A DNA stretch of 49,058 nucleotides from Desulfatibacillum aliphaticivorans DSM 15576 (GTDB lineage Bacteria; Desulfobacterota; Desulfobacteria; Desulfobacterales; Desulfatibacillaceae). This document shows, piece by piece, positions 32,020 through 41,238 of this stretch. Made by a program: the position numbers and the translations under genes. The stretch spans positions 1 through 49,058 of the forward strand of contig NZ_AUCT01000038.1 of NCBI RefSeq assembly GCF_000429905.1. Direction: 5' to 3'. The notes below the pieces were generated by a model. That model was not told the DNA's origin, searched no databases, and worked only from the letters and a program-made list of their open reading frames with translations. How positions within the stretch are numbered: the stretch's first letter is position 1; each line of letters starts with the position of its first letter.

Positions 32020-35000
32020 TCAGTCGTAAACCAGGGCGTCGGAAAATTCAAGCAGGTCGTTGGACAGATAAGCCTGCATCTCAGCCAGGGCGCGGGGCGT
32101 GCGCGGATCCTTGGCGGCGCGATAGGCGATGAGCCTTTGCTTCAAATATTCCCGGGTCCAGGGATGATTCGGACCGAAGGCGCCCACGGCTGCCAGGGCT
32201 TCCTCAAAGCCGACCACTTGCGCTGCGGCCAGTCTTGTTTCCAAGCGCTGCTCCTCCGCCTGCATCAGGCAAAACGGATGAGCCGCCACGGCCAGTATCC
32301 TGGCGGCTGCATTTGCATCTTCCCGGGCCAATTCCTTTGCCAGATCCAGCCCCCATTGCACAGCGACGGGCCACGTCCAGGGATGAGTGGACATCCCGGA
32401 GAACGCCTTTTCCAAAGAGCCCAAAGCCTGTTCCTTTTGGCCTGTTTTCCAATAAAATTCAGCCCGGATAATATGTGAAGCATCGGGCCATTGCCCATCC
32501 ATTTCAGAGCACAGGTCCAAGGCTTTTTCATGCCCTTCAATTGCCAGGGCATGGGCGTTCATGGCGATTTCCAGGGGAGACTCAGGCTTTATATTCAAAG
32601 CGTTCCATTGGCTGAGGAAGCTCAAATAATTTTCCTGCTGAAAAGACTGGCAGGCCCGGACCATGGGCTCCAATCTTGGAGAGAACAGATCCGGCGAAAG
32701 GTCAGGGCTGTCCGCCAGGACGAACAATTCCACCTGCTGCCTTTTGATCCGGTGCAAATCCACGTTTCCCCGGGCGAAAAAGGGCTTACGGTAATGCTCC
32801 CGCTCTTCCGCGTCCTGCATGCCAATGACGGATTTGGGATCTATCCGCCCCTGAGCGCCCGCCATAATGGCGTAGGCCTGGGGCTGGTCGTCCCGGCTGG
32901 TGATTCCGTGCCAGATCGCCATGCCGGACAGCATGCGGCTGAACCCCGGCCCGGCCAGATAGCGGCTGAACAGGCCTTCCAGGCCGGACGTCCCCCACAC
33001 GGCGGTCATGGCCGAAGTGTATGGCTCCGCCGCAAGCCTGGCGCGCAGGGCGTCTTCGTTAAACGAGACCGCCTCTTTGGAGCAAACCAGAAACAGGACG
33101 TCGGGCTGGGGCCTAAAGGTGTGCACGTGCGTGAACGCCTCCCCCAAAGCGCCGTAGATGGATTGCAGGGCGATGGGGTCGATGCCCCGGATGGAAATGG
33201 AAAGATTGAAGACGCCTCCGGGGGCGAGCCTGCGGGCTGCCAGTTGGAAAAACTCCGCCGTGTACAATCCGGGATTGGAAGCCAGGGGCGCGGCCTGGCC
33301 TTTTTGTACGATCAAATCGTACCGTCTTTTCTTAAAACGCAATACGGGGGCGAACTCCGCCATCTGAACTTGCACCTTGGAGTTTTCAAGGACGTTAAGG
33401 TTGGCGGGGCCGCAAAGCCGGGCCATTTCCAGGCTATAAGGGTTTTGCTCCGCAACGAGGATTTCCTGAATCCCCCTCTCTTTGACCAGCCAGCCGGGCG
33501 TGACGCCGGCGCCCAATCCCAAAATCAGGGCGGATTTGGGGCTGGGATGCAGCGCAGCCGGAACCAGTCCGGCCATGACATCCCTGGAAGCGTCCCAACG
33601 CACGTTGACTCGGGCTGCGCCGTTTTCCAAAAGTTCCAGGCCGTCCCCGGCCTTGATCGCCGTGGCGCCTTTGGGGCTGTGCGCCTCCCATTTGACCTGC
33701 CTTCGCACGGTGCGCATGTTGTTCAAGATGGAATTGAAATCCTGATTTTGAAGGGCGGCGATTTCGTTTAAGGGATCATGCTGGGTCCAGACCGTGGAAG
33801 GACCGGGCAGCCTGAACATCATCAGGGACGTTAGGCCAAGAGCGAGAATCAGCACGAACGAGACTGGCTTACGATTCCCAGTTAAAAAAATAACGGAAAG
33901 AACACCTGCAAAAAGGATTGCCGCAAAACCGACGCCCCTGAATACGGAAAGCGTTGATACGCTTGAATAGCTTAAGCCGAAGGCGATCAGCAGGCCAAGG
34001 CCGGCGCCCATGGCAAGACATGCCGCGGCTTTGCCTTCCTGGACCGGAGAGGCGGCGGCTTTTCCTATGGATTGCAACCCGCATGCTAAATAACCGGCTG
34101 CGATTCCGGGAACAAAGACGGCAAGGCCTGATACAACAGTCTGCATGGCGTAATAATATGGCATGCCCTGGCTTTTGATGAGCCCCAAGGCGTCGGAGAG
34201 GATGGCAATTTTGTCCCCGGCGGCCCAGACCAACGCCAACCAGAATCCCATGATCCCCAGAGGCGCCGCAGCGCCGGCTGCGCCTTGGGAGTTGCGCAGG
34301 CGGAACAGGATGCATCCGCCTGCTGCGCCGAGCAAGAGGCAGCAAAGCGCGGTCAGGCCCGCCGGATAGGGAAGCGCAGACAAAGGCTGCATCATGCGAA
34401 TCAGGCTCCATCCCACGATGGAAAGGCATGATCCCGCCGCCAGCAATAAAAGACCATGCCTGTCCAGCAGCCGGATTTCCTGGGGTGCGGGTTCAGATAA
34501 AGGGGACATTCTGGCCAGATTATTGGCTCCAATGGCGGTCATGACCAGAAAGACCGCCGGAATCCACAACCCAGGCCCTGTGAGAGCGAGATTCAACCCA
34601 AAGCCCAATGCCAACCCCACGGCCGCGCCTGCCAGCCACACGCCTGAAAGCAGGCTGCTTTGCGGCCTGCCTCTTTCCAGCAGGGCCGCGGAAGCGGGAA
34701 GCACGGCGCCGGTCATCATGGCGGAAGGGGCGGCGGCCAGGGCTATGGCCAAAGCGCCTGCCAGAGCAGCGCCGCCGGGAAAGGCCCACCCGATTTTTCC
34801 GATTACGGGATACAGGGCCTTGATGGGCATGGTCCACAAAAAGGCCAGGGCTGCAAAGGCGGATAAGGCCAAAGCAAGCCGGGCCATGAATAACATGGGC
34901 GTAGGACTTTTTTGCACAAGGCGGTCGCCCAACCAGGCCCCCCAGCCTAAGAAAAGCAGCAGCATAGGAGGCGTTAAAATTACGGACGCCGCAAAGTCGG

Positions 35001-35163
35001 ATACATAAACGGAAAATTGAAAATACAGGACCATGCACACAAAGGCGCCGCAAGCCGTCATAAGGCCGGCCATGACGCAGGCTGCGGGCAGCCTCCACCA
35101 TGGGGCGGTTTGCACGCCGAAATAAAACGAAGCTCCGTCGGTTTTATGCTGGTCGGCGGTCAT
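32020..35163 (-). CDS. Giant membrane protein with spermidine-synthase-like domain, paralogue 1
   Basis: About 1047 residues. Residues 1-500 form a dozen or more hydrophobic helices. A methyltransferase-like domain follows at roughly 510-740: ALILGLGAGVTPGWLVKERG, ILVAEQNPYSLEMARL, YDLIVQKGQAAPLASNPGLY and FFQLAARRLAPGGVFNLS. These match spermidine-synthase-like Rossmann proteins fused to membrane domains. The GGGDG loop is LGAGVTP here, so polyamine synthesis is doubtful. The remainder is helical and partly TPR-like. The ATG at 35163 was chosen because it overlaps the preceding stop (ATGA) and starts MTADQHKTDG; the longer frame enters the neighbour gene. Function unknown; an inner membrane location is likely. 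Confidence 0.72.
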   Translation of the reverse strand: MTADQHKTDGASFYFGVQTAPWWRLPAACVMAGLMTACGAFVCMVLYFQFSVYVSDFAASVILTPPMLLLFLGWGAWLGDRLVQKSPTPMLFMARLALALSAFAALAFLWTMPIKALYPVIGKIGWAFPGGAALAGALAIALAAAPSAMMTGAVLPASAALLERGRPQSSLLSGVWLAGAAVGLALGFGLNLALTGPGLWIPAVFLVMTAIGANNLARMSPLSEPAPQEIRLLDRHGLLLLAAGSCLSIVGWSLIRMMQPLSALPYPAGLTALCCLLLGAAGGCILFRLRNSQGAAGAAAPLGIMGFWLALVWAAGDKIAILSDALGLIKSQGMPYYYAMQTVVSGLAVFVPGIAAGYLACGLQSIGKAAASPVQEGKAAACLAMGAGLGLLIAFGLSYSSVSTLSVFRGVGFAAILFAGVLSVIFLTGNRKPVSFVLILALGLTSLMMFRLPGPSTVWTQHDPLNEIAALQNQDFNSILNNMRTVRRQVKWEAHSPKGATAIKAGDGLELLENGAARVNVRWDASRDVMAGLVPAALHPSPKSALILGLGAGVTPGWLVKERGIQEILVAEQNPYSLEMARLCGPANLNVLENSKVQVQMAEFAPVLRFKKRRYDLIVQKGQAAPLASNPGLYTAEFFQLAARRLAPGGVFNLSISIRGIDPIALQSIYGALGEAFTHVHTFRPQPDVLFLVCSKEAVSFNEDALRARLAAEPYTSAMTAVWGTSGLEGLFSRYLAGPGFSRMLSGMAIWHGITSRDDQPQAYAIMAGAQGRIDPKSVIGMQDAEEREHYRKPFFARGNVDLHRIKRQQVELFVLADSPDLSPDLFSPRLEPMVRACQSFQQENYLSFLSQWNALNIKPESPLEIAMNAHALAIEGHEKALDLCSEMDGQWPDASHIIRAEFYWKTGQKEQALGSLEKAFSGMSTHPWTWPVAVQWGLDLAKELAREDANAAARILAVAAHPFCLMQAEEQRLETRLAAAQVVGFEEALAAVGAFGPNHPWTREYLKQRLIAYRAAKDPRTPRALAEMQAYLSNDLLEFSDALVYD

Positions 35164-37979
35164 GGGGTTTTGGGGCTCCAATGTTTGAATTTTTGCAAAT
35201 CGGCGGCGGCTTTGTTTTGCAGCGGATCTTCCACAAACCCGTAACAGGCCAGCCGATTGTCCAGGAAATCCAAATCCCACGGTACGTAAGGCTCAAAGGA
35301 TTTCAGCACAGGCACGGCTTTGGCCTGATCCATGGCGAGCGCGGCGTACAACATGGTTTTTCTGCGGGATTCATCCGAGGCCATGCCGGCGAAAGGCGTT
35401 TCCAAACCACCCAAAATCTGCTTGGCGTAAGTTTTTCCTTCCTTGGAGAGCTGGGCCGCGTGCTCCAGGGCGGAGAACAGCTCCAAAGGATGGGCGATCC
35501 GATCCGTTTGCAGCGCAGCCAGGATGTCGAGCAAATCCTTTTCCGGCTTATGCAGCTCGCCGGTTTTCCAATGATAGCGCGCCCGGCAAATTTGGGCGCC
35601 CACAGGCCACAAGCTGTCCAGGCGATTGGCCTGCTTCAGGGCCAGGGGCGCGCCGTATTCGGCCAAAGCCATGCCCGAGGAAAAAATGTCCGCCGGATAG
35701 GGGGAATCTCTAAAAAGCCTCTCCTGCCGGGAGTAGTAAAAATGAACGTCGCCGTCCAAAAGGGCGTCATAAGACTCCCGCTTTCGTTCGTTTAAGGGGG
35801 AAAGGCCGGGCAATTCGGGCGCCTGCTCACGGCAAAGGTAGAAGGCCAGCAACCGGTTGTGATGGACCTTTTCCCAATCCAGGGAGGCCCCGCTGAGACG
35901 CGGTTTGTCCGCCGCAATTGACGCCGCGGCCTCGAACAGATCGTTGATTTCCAGGCCGGAAGGCCTGCCCCAGGCTTGGGAGAAAGCGGCTTCCAGCGCA
36001 GGCAAATCGCGGGTGGAGATCCAGTTGCGGGAGAGGGCTTTTTCTCCCGCGGAAACGGCGAGTTTATCGGACGCAATGAACCGGGCCAGCAGGCCTTCCA
36101 CGTCCGTGACGCTCCAGGCCTTGGCAAGGCGGGATCGGTAGGGCTCAACAGCGATCATACCGGCCAGTTTGTCCGCATCCAGGACGATCGGCTGCTGAGA
36201 GCAGACCAAAGCAAGATTGTGCGGGTCGATCATCCAGGTCTGGACTTCGTTAAACGCGGAAGACAACGCCCCGTACAGGATGCTTAAGGATCGGGCGTCC
36301 CAGGAATTTAGACGGATATGCTGGATAAACAGTGCGTTCGGGTTCATCCTTTGGGCGGCGGCCTGATAATAGGACGGGGTGTACAGCCTGGACACGCCGG
36401 AAACCGAGCAACGGGCCGGATTGCTTATGATGAGGTCGTATTTTTCAGTGCGCATATGCACCGCCGCCAAAGGCCCCTGGTTGATGAGACTGATTTTGGG
36501 ATTGCTCAGGATTTCCTCGGGGTTGCCGCCTGTCTGGTTTGCAAGAGCGCGGACCGTGGCTGCATCGCAAGCCAAGTCAATGGACTTGACGGACGAAGGC
36601 AGGGACGCCCAGGCTGCAGCAGTTCCGTTGGAAAAACCCACGATCAGCACGCGCTGGGCTTGCGGGTGCAGCATCGGCCCTATAAGGCCCAACATACCCT
36701 GCGAAAATTCCTCCTGCCGCGCGTTAGTGCGGGGAGCGCCGTTCAGCATTATGCTTTGGCCGCTGCGGATATCCACGCCCACAAAGCCCTGGGGAGTTTC
36801 CATCTCCCAGATCCGTCCCCGCCGTAGGCCGTTGGACAGGTCCACCGATTCATTTTTGCTTAACCCCTGGAAATCCATGCCGCCCAAGCCTGGGGCGCCG
36901 TGCTTCCAGAGAGCGCCGGGGCCAGGGAAAAACAGAGCCGCGGCGACCAAGGCGGCGGCGACAAGGGCGAAAATCCGGCCGGGAGTTTTGCACGTCCGCC
37001 AAATCAAAATGACAAACAAAGCTGCGGCCAATAGAGCGGCGGTTCGGAGGCTGTGCACGGTTCCCAAATGGGGAAGGAAAATCACATAAAAGGAAAGATA
37101 GCCGCCCAAAAAGCCGCCCGCCGCCCAAGACGTGAGTCTTGGTTTAGGTTCCGGGCTTAGGGCAGGCAGTGCAGAAAGGCTGTATCCCAAGGCCATGCAG
37201 GGCAAAAATTCTATTATCAGGGAGAGAGCGGTCCAGGCGACCGCGTTTCCCGGCGGCCCCAGTCTTCCCAAGGGCCTGAGCAAAGCGGCCAATACCGCGA
37301 GGCCGTCTCCCGCCGCAAAAATCCCTCCGACGCAAAGGGCGAAAAGCAGCATGGCCCAGCCGGGGCCGATGGGGGAGGCGCCCTGTTCTGCGGCTTTCCA
37401 GGCGAAAAAAATCGCGCCCAGGGCCAGCCCAATGCAAGCTATGGAGACCGCTATCCATAAGGCCGGAAGATAGCCGCCCAGCGGCGGGCTTAAATATCGC
37501 AGGAACCAAAGACAGAAAATCGCCAGGATCCAACCCTGCAGAAAAGCCAATGCTTTTAACGATATACCTGAATTGGGCACGTCCGCATTATTGGAAGGCG
37601 CGTCAGCTTCCATGGGGGGCCGGAAGAAAAAAAGCCCGGCGCCGGAAGCTGCCAAGACCGCGCATCCGGCGATCAAGGAGGCTTTTACGCCAGCCAGGGA
37701 GTACAATAAAAAAGGAAGCACCCAGGCGGCCAGAGCCGCGCCCAAAAAGACGGCGGCCAGACTTTTTCCGCCAGTCTTCAGGCTTGGGCGCACCACGGCG
37801 TCGTACAGGCGCGCCCCCGGAATCAGGCAAAACAGGCATGCCGCCTGAATCCATAACCATTGTGGAGAGTGAGGGTCGAAAGCCTGCTGCAAGGCCTCGG
37901 TCAGGGCGCCGGCGCTCACCATGAGTCCGGCGCCCAACCAAAACAGGCTGATTGTGGAGAAAAAAAAGCGGAAGCTCAC
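35160..37979 (-). CDS. Giant membrane protein with spermidine-synthase-like domain, paralogue 2
   Basis: 939 residues and the same layout as its downstream neighbour: many membrane helices up to about residue 390, then a Rossmann-like domain, then a helical tail. The nucleotide loop reads VLIVGFSNGTAAAWASLPSS, more decayed than in paralogue 1, while KYDLIISNPARCSVSGVSRL then YTPSYYQAAAQRMNPNALF keeps the later strands. It starts at a GTG (37979) 20 bp after the nadB stop; the ribosome site is weak, so coupling to nadB is likely. The 4-bp overlap with paralogue 1 indicates a tandem duplication in one transcript and perhaps a heteromeric complex. Confidence 0.72.
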   Translation of the reverse strand: MSFRFFFSTISLFWLGAGLMVSAGALTEALQQAFDPHSPQWLWIQAACLFCLIPGARLYDAVVRPSLKTGGKSLAAVFLGAALAAWVLPFLLYSLAGVKASLIAGCAVLAASGAGLFFFRPPMEADAPSNNADVPNSGISLKALAFLQGWILAIFCLWFLRYLSPPLGGYLPALWIAVSIACIGLALGAIFFAWKAAEQGASPIGPGWAMLLFALCVGGIFAAGDGLAVLAALLRPLGRLGPPGNAVAWTALSLIIEFLPCMALGYSLSALPALSPEPKPRLTSWAAGGFLGGYLSFYVIFLPHLGTVHSLRTAALLAAALFVILIWRTCKTPGRIFALVAAALVAAALFFPGPGALWKHGAPGLGGMDFQGLSKNESVDLSNGLRRGRIWEMETPQGFVGVDIRSGQSIMLNGAPRTNARQEEFSQGMLGLIGPMLHPQAQRVLIVGFSNGTAAAWASLPSSVKSIDLACDAATVRALANQTGGNPEEILSNPKISLINQGPLAAVHMRTEKYDLIISNPARCSVSGVSRLYTPSYYQAAAQRMNPNALFIQHIRLNSWDARSLSILYGALSSAFNEVQTWMIDPHNLALVCSQQPIVLDADKLAGMIAVEPYRSRLAKAWSVTDVEGLLARFIASDKLAVSAGEKALSRNWISTRDLPALEAAFSQAWGRPSGLEINDLFEAAASIAADKPRLSGASLDWEKVHHNRLLAFYLCREQAPELPGLSPLNERKRESYDALLDGDVHFYYSRQERLFRDSPYPADIFSSGMALAEYGAPLALKQANRLDSLWPVGAQICRARYHWKTGELHKPEKDLLDILAALQTDRIAHPLELFSALEHAAQLSKEGKTYAKQILGGLETPFAGMASDESRRKTMLYAALAMDQAKAVPVLKSFEPYVPWDLDFLDNRLACYGFVEDPLQNKAAADLQKFKHWSPKTP

Positions 37980-37999
37980 AAAGTTTCCCGATTCAGGAA

Positions 38000-39637
38000 T
38001 CAGTTAACAAAGGGACGTCTCAAAACCGTGTTTTTCTTCCAGCGTTCGTCGTTCTTTTCAGGGTACTCGATGTTATAATGGAGGCCGCGGCTCTCCTGCC
38101 GGCGCATGGCGCACCGGATGACGAGCTTGGCCACCAGGGCCAGATTCCTCAACTCCACCAGATCCGAGGTAATCTTAAAATCCCAATAATATTCGTTAAT
38201 CTCCTGGGCGATGTTTTCGGCCCGGTTCTGGGCGCGCTGCAAACGCTTGTTGGAGCGCACAATGCCCACGTAATTCCACATGAACCGGCGGATTTCGTCC
38301 CAGTTGGCCGTGACCATAATGGCCTCGTCGCTGTCCGTGGTCCCGACTTCGTCCCAGGGGAGGAGCTCGGGATAAGGCGTCAGGGCGCCGGATTCCAGCT
38401 CCGCAACGGCCCGTTTGGAGGCGCGATCCGCATAAACCAGGGCCTCCAAAAGGGAGTTGCTGGCGAGCCGGTTGGCGCCGTGCAAGCCCGTGCAGGCGGT
38501 TTCCCCCACCACATAAAGGCGGGCGATGTCGGTTCTGCCGTCCAGGTCGGTGGCCACGCCGCCGCACATATAATGGGCTGCAGGAACGACCGGGATGGGC
38601 TCTTTGGTCATGTCCACCCCAAAGGAGTAGCATTTTTCGTAAATATTGGGAAAACGCTCTTTTACAAAAGCTGCGTCCTTGTGGGAGATGTCCAGGTAAA
38701 CCGAGTCGTCGCCGCTTTTCTTCAGCTCCGTGTCAATGGCGCGGGCCACCACGTCGCGGCAGGCCAGGTCTTTTTGGGGATCGTATTTTTCCATAAAGGC
38801 GTTACCCTTGGAATCCAAAAGGACCGCGCCCTCGCCGCGCACCGCCTCGGAAATGAGGAAGTTCTTGGCGTCCGGGTGATACATGCACGTGGGATGGAAC
38901 TGGACGAATTCCAGGTTGGCCACCCTTGCTCCGGCCCGGTAAGCCATGGCGATGCCGTCGCCGGTGGCGATGTCCGGGTTGGAGGTGTACAAATACACCT
39001 TGCCCGCGCCGCCGGTGGCCAACAGGGTGATCTTGCCGGAAAATGTGTGGACCTCGTTGGCTTTGGAGTCCAGGACGTAGGCGCCGCAGCAGGCTTCCTC
39101 GTGAGAGGTAACCACAATGCCGCGCTTCATACGCATGGAGTAGGTGACCAGGTCGATGGCGATATGGTCTTCAAAAACCGTGATGCGGTCGTGCTCGCGG
39201 ACGTTTTGCACCAGGACCCGTTCGATTTCCCGACCGGTCATGTCCTGGGCGTGGACGATGCGCTGACGGGAATGGCCGCCCTCGCGGCCCAGGCTCAACT
39301 CGGGTTCTCCTTCGCCTTCCTTTTCCTGCTTGAGGTTGAACTGAACTCCCATGTCGATGAGTTCGCGAATGCGGTCCGGGCCGCCCTTGACCACCATTTC
39401 CACCACTTCCTCGTCGCACAGGCCGTCGCCGGCGGCGTGGGTGTCCTGGATATGAAGGTCGAAACTGTCCAACTTGCTGAAAACGGAGGCCACGCCTCCC
39501 TGGGCCGCTTCGGTGCTTGTGTCCGTGATGCCCTTTTTTGTGATGACGGCCACGCTCCCGTGTTGGGCGGCTTTGAGGGCGAAAGTCAAGCCTCCCACCC
39601 CGCTGCCGATGACCAGAAAATCAAAATTGTATTCCAT
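38000..39637 (-). CDS. nadB: NadB, L-aspartate oxidase
   Basis: 545 residues. The FAD motif is FLVIGSGVGGLTFALKAAQH. Other family segments are TEAAQGGVASVFSKLDSFDL, GREGGHSRQRIVHAQDMTGR, LEFVQFHPTCMYHPDAKNFL and HYMCGGVATDLDGRTDIARL then YVVGETACTGLHGANRLASN. It oxidises L-aspartate to iminoaspartate, the first step of NAD synthesis. In an anaerobe fumarate or another acceptor replaces oxygen. The helical C-terminal part (WDEIRRFMWNYVGIVRSNKR) separates it from fumarate reductase flavoproteins. AAGGAGCC lies before the ATG. No nadA or nadC is present. It lies 42 bp after the SH3-domain gene. Confidence 0.93.
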   Translation of the reverse strand: MEYNFDFLVIGSGVGGLTFALKAAQHGSVAVITKKGITDTSTEAAQGGVASVFSKLDSFDLHIQDTHAAGDGLCDEEVVEMVVKGGPDRIRELIDMGVQFNLKQEKEGEGEPELSLGREGGHSRQRIVHAQDMTGREIERVLVQNVREHDRITVFEDHIAIDLVTYSMRMKRGIVVTSHEEACCGAYVLDSKANEVHTFSGKITLLATGGAGKVYLYTSNPDIATGDGIAMAYRAGARVANLEFVQFHPTCMYHPDAKNFLISEAVRGEGAVLLDSKGNAFMEKYDPQKDLACRDVVARAIDTELKKSGDDSVYLDISHKDAAFVKERFPNIYEKCYSFGVDMTKEPIPVVPAAHYMCGGVATDLDGRTDIARLYVVGETACTGLHGANRLASNSLLEALVYADRASKRAVAELESGALTPYPELLPWDEVGTTDSDEAIMVTANWDEIRRFMWNYVGIVRSNKRLQRAQNRAENIAQEINEYYWDFKITSDLVELRNLALVAKLVIRCAMRRQESRGLHYNIEYPEKNDERWKKNTVLRRPFVN

Positions 39638-39679
39638 GCACTAGGCTCCTTGTAATTAAAATGCGCCCTTTCCTGGGGC

Positions 39680-40333
39680 TTAACGCAAAAGGGAACCGGA
39701 CTTGCGCTTTCTGTTTACGCCGCCCAGGATGATTCCCGTCAATAGAACGGCGGCGCCGGAAAGAAACCACCTCCAGCGGGTATCCCTTCTGAGTTCCTTT
39801 AACTCCGCTTCAGCGCTTTCCGCAATATTCTTTTGCCGCTCGGTTTCGCGGCGTGCAGCTTCCAACTGCTGTTTAACCGTGAAAAAATCTGCGGAATCCG
39901 CCTTGAGGGAGTTGTATTCTTTTTGAAGATTCGACGCGGTCTGGCTGTTTTGGGTATTCTCCTGGTTCAGGAGGGTGTTTTCCTCGGACAGCCGGCTGTT
40001 TTCCGTGGTGAGCTCCGCCATGGCCTCCCGAAGCCTGGCCAGCTCCTTTTGCGTCCTTTCCAGGGTGCGGCCGCAAGGCTCCTGGGCGGTGAGCATCCGG
40101 GACAGCACCCAGCCTTCCTTGCCGTCGCCCAGCCGAATCTTGGCCCAGCCGTCGGATTGCTCCAGAAGCTCCACGGTCTGGCCCGTGTCCAGCATGGCGA
40201 TGATCCGGTAGTCTACGCCCTTTCCGCTGCGCATGTTTATTTTTGTAATATCGCCTATGTATATTGTGTCCGCAAAGGATAGAGAAGTTCCGGACAGGAT
40301 TAACAGGATTACAGCCAAAATATAACGTCTCAT
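39680..40333 (-). CDS. SH3-domain membrane-anchored envelope protein (TIGR04211-like)
   Basis: 217 residues. A signal peptide (YILAVILLILSGTSLSFA) is followed by a bacterial SH3 domain (ITKINMRSGKGVDYRIIAML, WAKIRLGDGKEGWVLSRML). A long coiled coil follows at about 85-180 (RTQKELARLREAMAELTTEN), and a C-terminal membrane helix (WFLSGAAVLLTGIILGGV) ends in RKRKSGSLLR. This is the layout of the YgiM/SH3-and-anchor family: periplasmic and attached by the C-terminus. The start is ATG 40333, with GGAG upstream, rather than the longer frame. It begins the transcript that continues to nadB. A role in envelope or peptidoglycan binding is inferred. Confidence 0.83.
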   Translation of the reverse strand: MRRYILAVILLILSGTSLSFADTIYIGDITKINMRSGKGVDYRIIAMLDTGQTVELLEQSDGWAKIRLGDGKEGWVLSRMLTAQEPCGRTLERTQKELARLREAMAELTTENSRLSEENTLLNQENTQNSQTASNLQKEYNSLKADSADFFTVKQQLEAARRETERQKNIAESAEAELKELRRDTRWRWFLSGAAVLLTGIILGGVNRKRKSGSLLR

Positions 40334-40557
40334 CAAATTCACTCCAAAGCATTGGCGATTAAAAGATACCAATCAGGCTCAGCAGGCCCGCAACGGGGAT
40401 TTTCCGCCTTATAAGTCAATGAGGATATGGGTAACTAGCGAATCTGTCAATATAAACGTTGAAATCCCGCCCGGCTGTGTTATATTATTAAAGCATAGCC
40501 TCCATGGGAACGTGGATGGATTTTTTAGAACAACCTTTGCAAAGCAATTTGTCAGCC

Positions 40558-40989
40558 ATGATTATTTTTGACCTGCAATGCATTAATGGACACGTTTTCG
40601 AGGGATGGTTCGACGACCTGGAATCCCTGGAAGACCAGTTGTCCAGAAAACTCGTGAGCTGCCCGGTTTGCGATTCCACGGAAGCAGTGCGCGTGCCTTC
40701 GACCTTTGGAATCAAGACTTCCTCCAGCCAGTACAGGGAACAGGCTCCGCCGCCGCAGTTGAACGAGGAGCAGATCATCAAGCAATTGACTGAATATGTA
40801 GATAAAAACTTTGATAATGTGGGAAGCAAGTTTACGGATGAGGCCCTGAAAATCCACTACGGAGCCTCCGAACCCCGCAACATCCGCGGCACCAGCACCA
40901 AGGCCCAGGAAGAGCTCCTGGCCAAGGAAGGGGTGAACTTCGTCAAGTTCCCCATGCCCGCCGCCCCCAAAAACGATACGGACGCTTAA
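40558..40989 (+). CDS. DUF1178-family protein
   Basis: 143 residues starting MIIFDLQCINGHVFEGWFDD, the typical DUF1178 N-terminus (a short C-x-x-GHxFegWF motif). LVSCPVCDSTEAVRVPSTF is a second cysteine pair, so a small zinc ribbon is likely. The C-terminus has EPRNIRGTSTKAQEELLAKE, also conserved in the family. The frame extends to 40504, but the family starts at 40558. The function is unknown. It is divergent from the SH3-domain gene; 40334-40557 is intergenic. Confidence 0.8.
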   Translation: MIIFDLQCINGHVFEGWFDDLESLEDQLSRKLVSCPVCDSTEAVRVPSTFGIKTSSSQYREQAPPPQLNEEQIIKQLTEYVDKNFDNVGSKFTDEALKIHYGASEPRNIRGTSTKAQEELLAKEGVNFVKFPMPAAPKNDTDA

Positions 40990-41033
40990 ATTCAATCTGC
41001 TTATAAGCTGATTTATTGCATCCAGCCCACGTT

Positions 41034-41066
41034 GGAGCTATGCCCGCTTTTTTTGCTCCTTTTTTA
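41034..41066 (+). terminator. Weak terminator candidate after the DUF1178 gene
   Basis: GGAGC (41034-41038) and GCTCC (41055-41059) form a 5-bp stem with a 16-base loop, followed by a run of six T. The stem is short. The remaining sequence to 41238 shows no gene and no tRNA that could serve as an attachment site. Confidence 0.35.
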
Positions 41067-41238
41067 CCTTGTTACGCAGCCTAAAGCTCGATATCCCGGA
41101 TATTGAAAGCCGCCGATAGCCCTGGCGCCCAGCGCCATCCAATCGAACAAAAACCAAAGATTAACGCATTGGCAATGGACAAAGCTACATTAAAGCTATA
41201 AATCAGCTTCGACATCTTTTTCCATGTTGGAGCAATTT

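Noticed and set aside
32020..37979. Functional spermidine synthases
   Set aside because: The glycine-rich substrate loop is altered in both and a large membrane half is present, so only the fold similarity is kept in the call.
40990..41238. tRNA or attachment site next to the integrase
   Set aside because: No cloverleaf or CCA-ending tRNA-like sequence is visible, and no matching direct repeat was found at the other end of the island.
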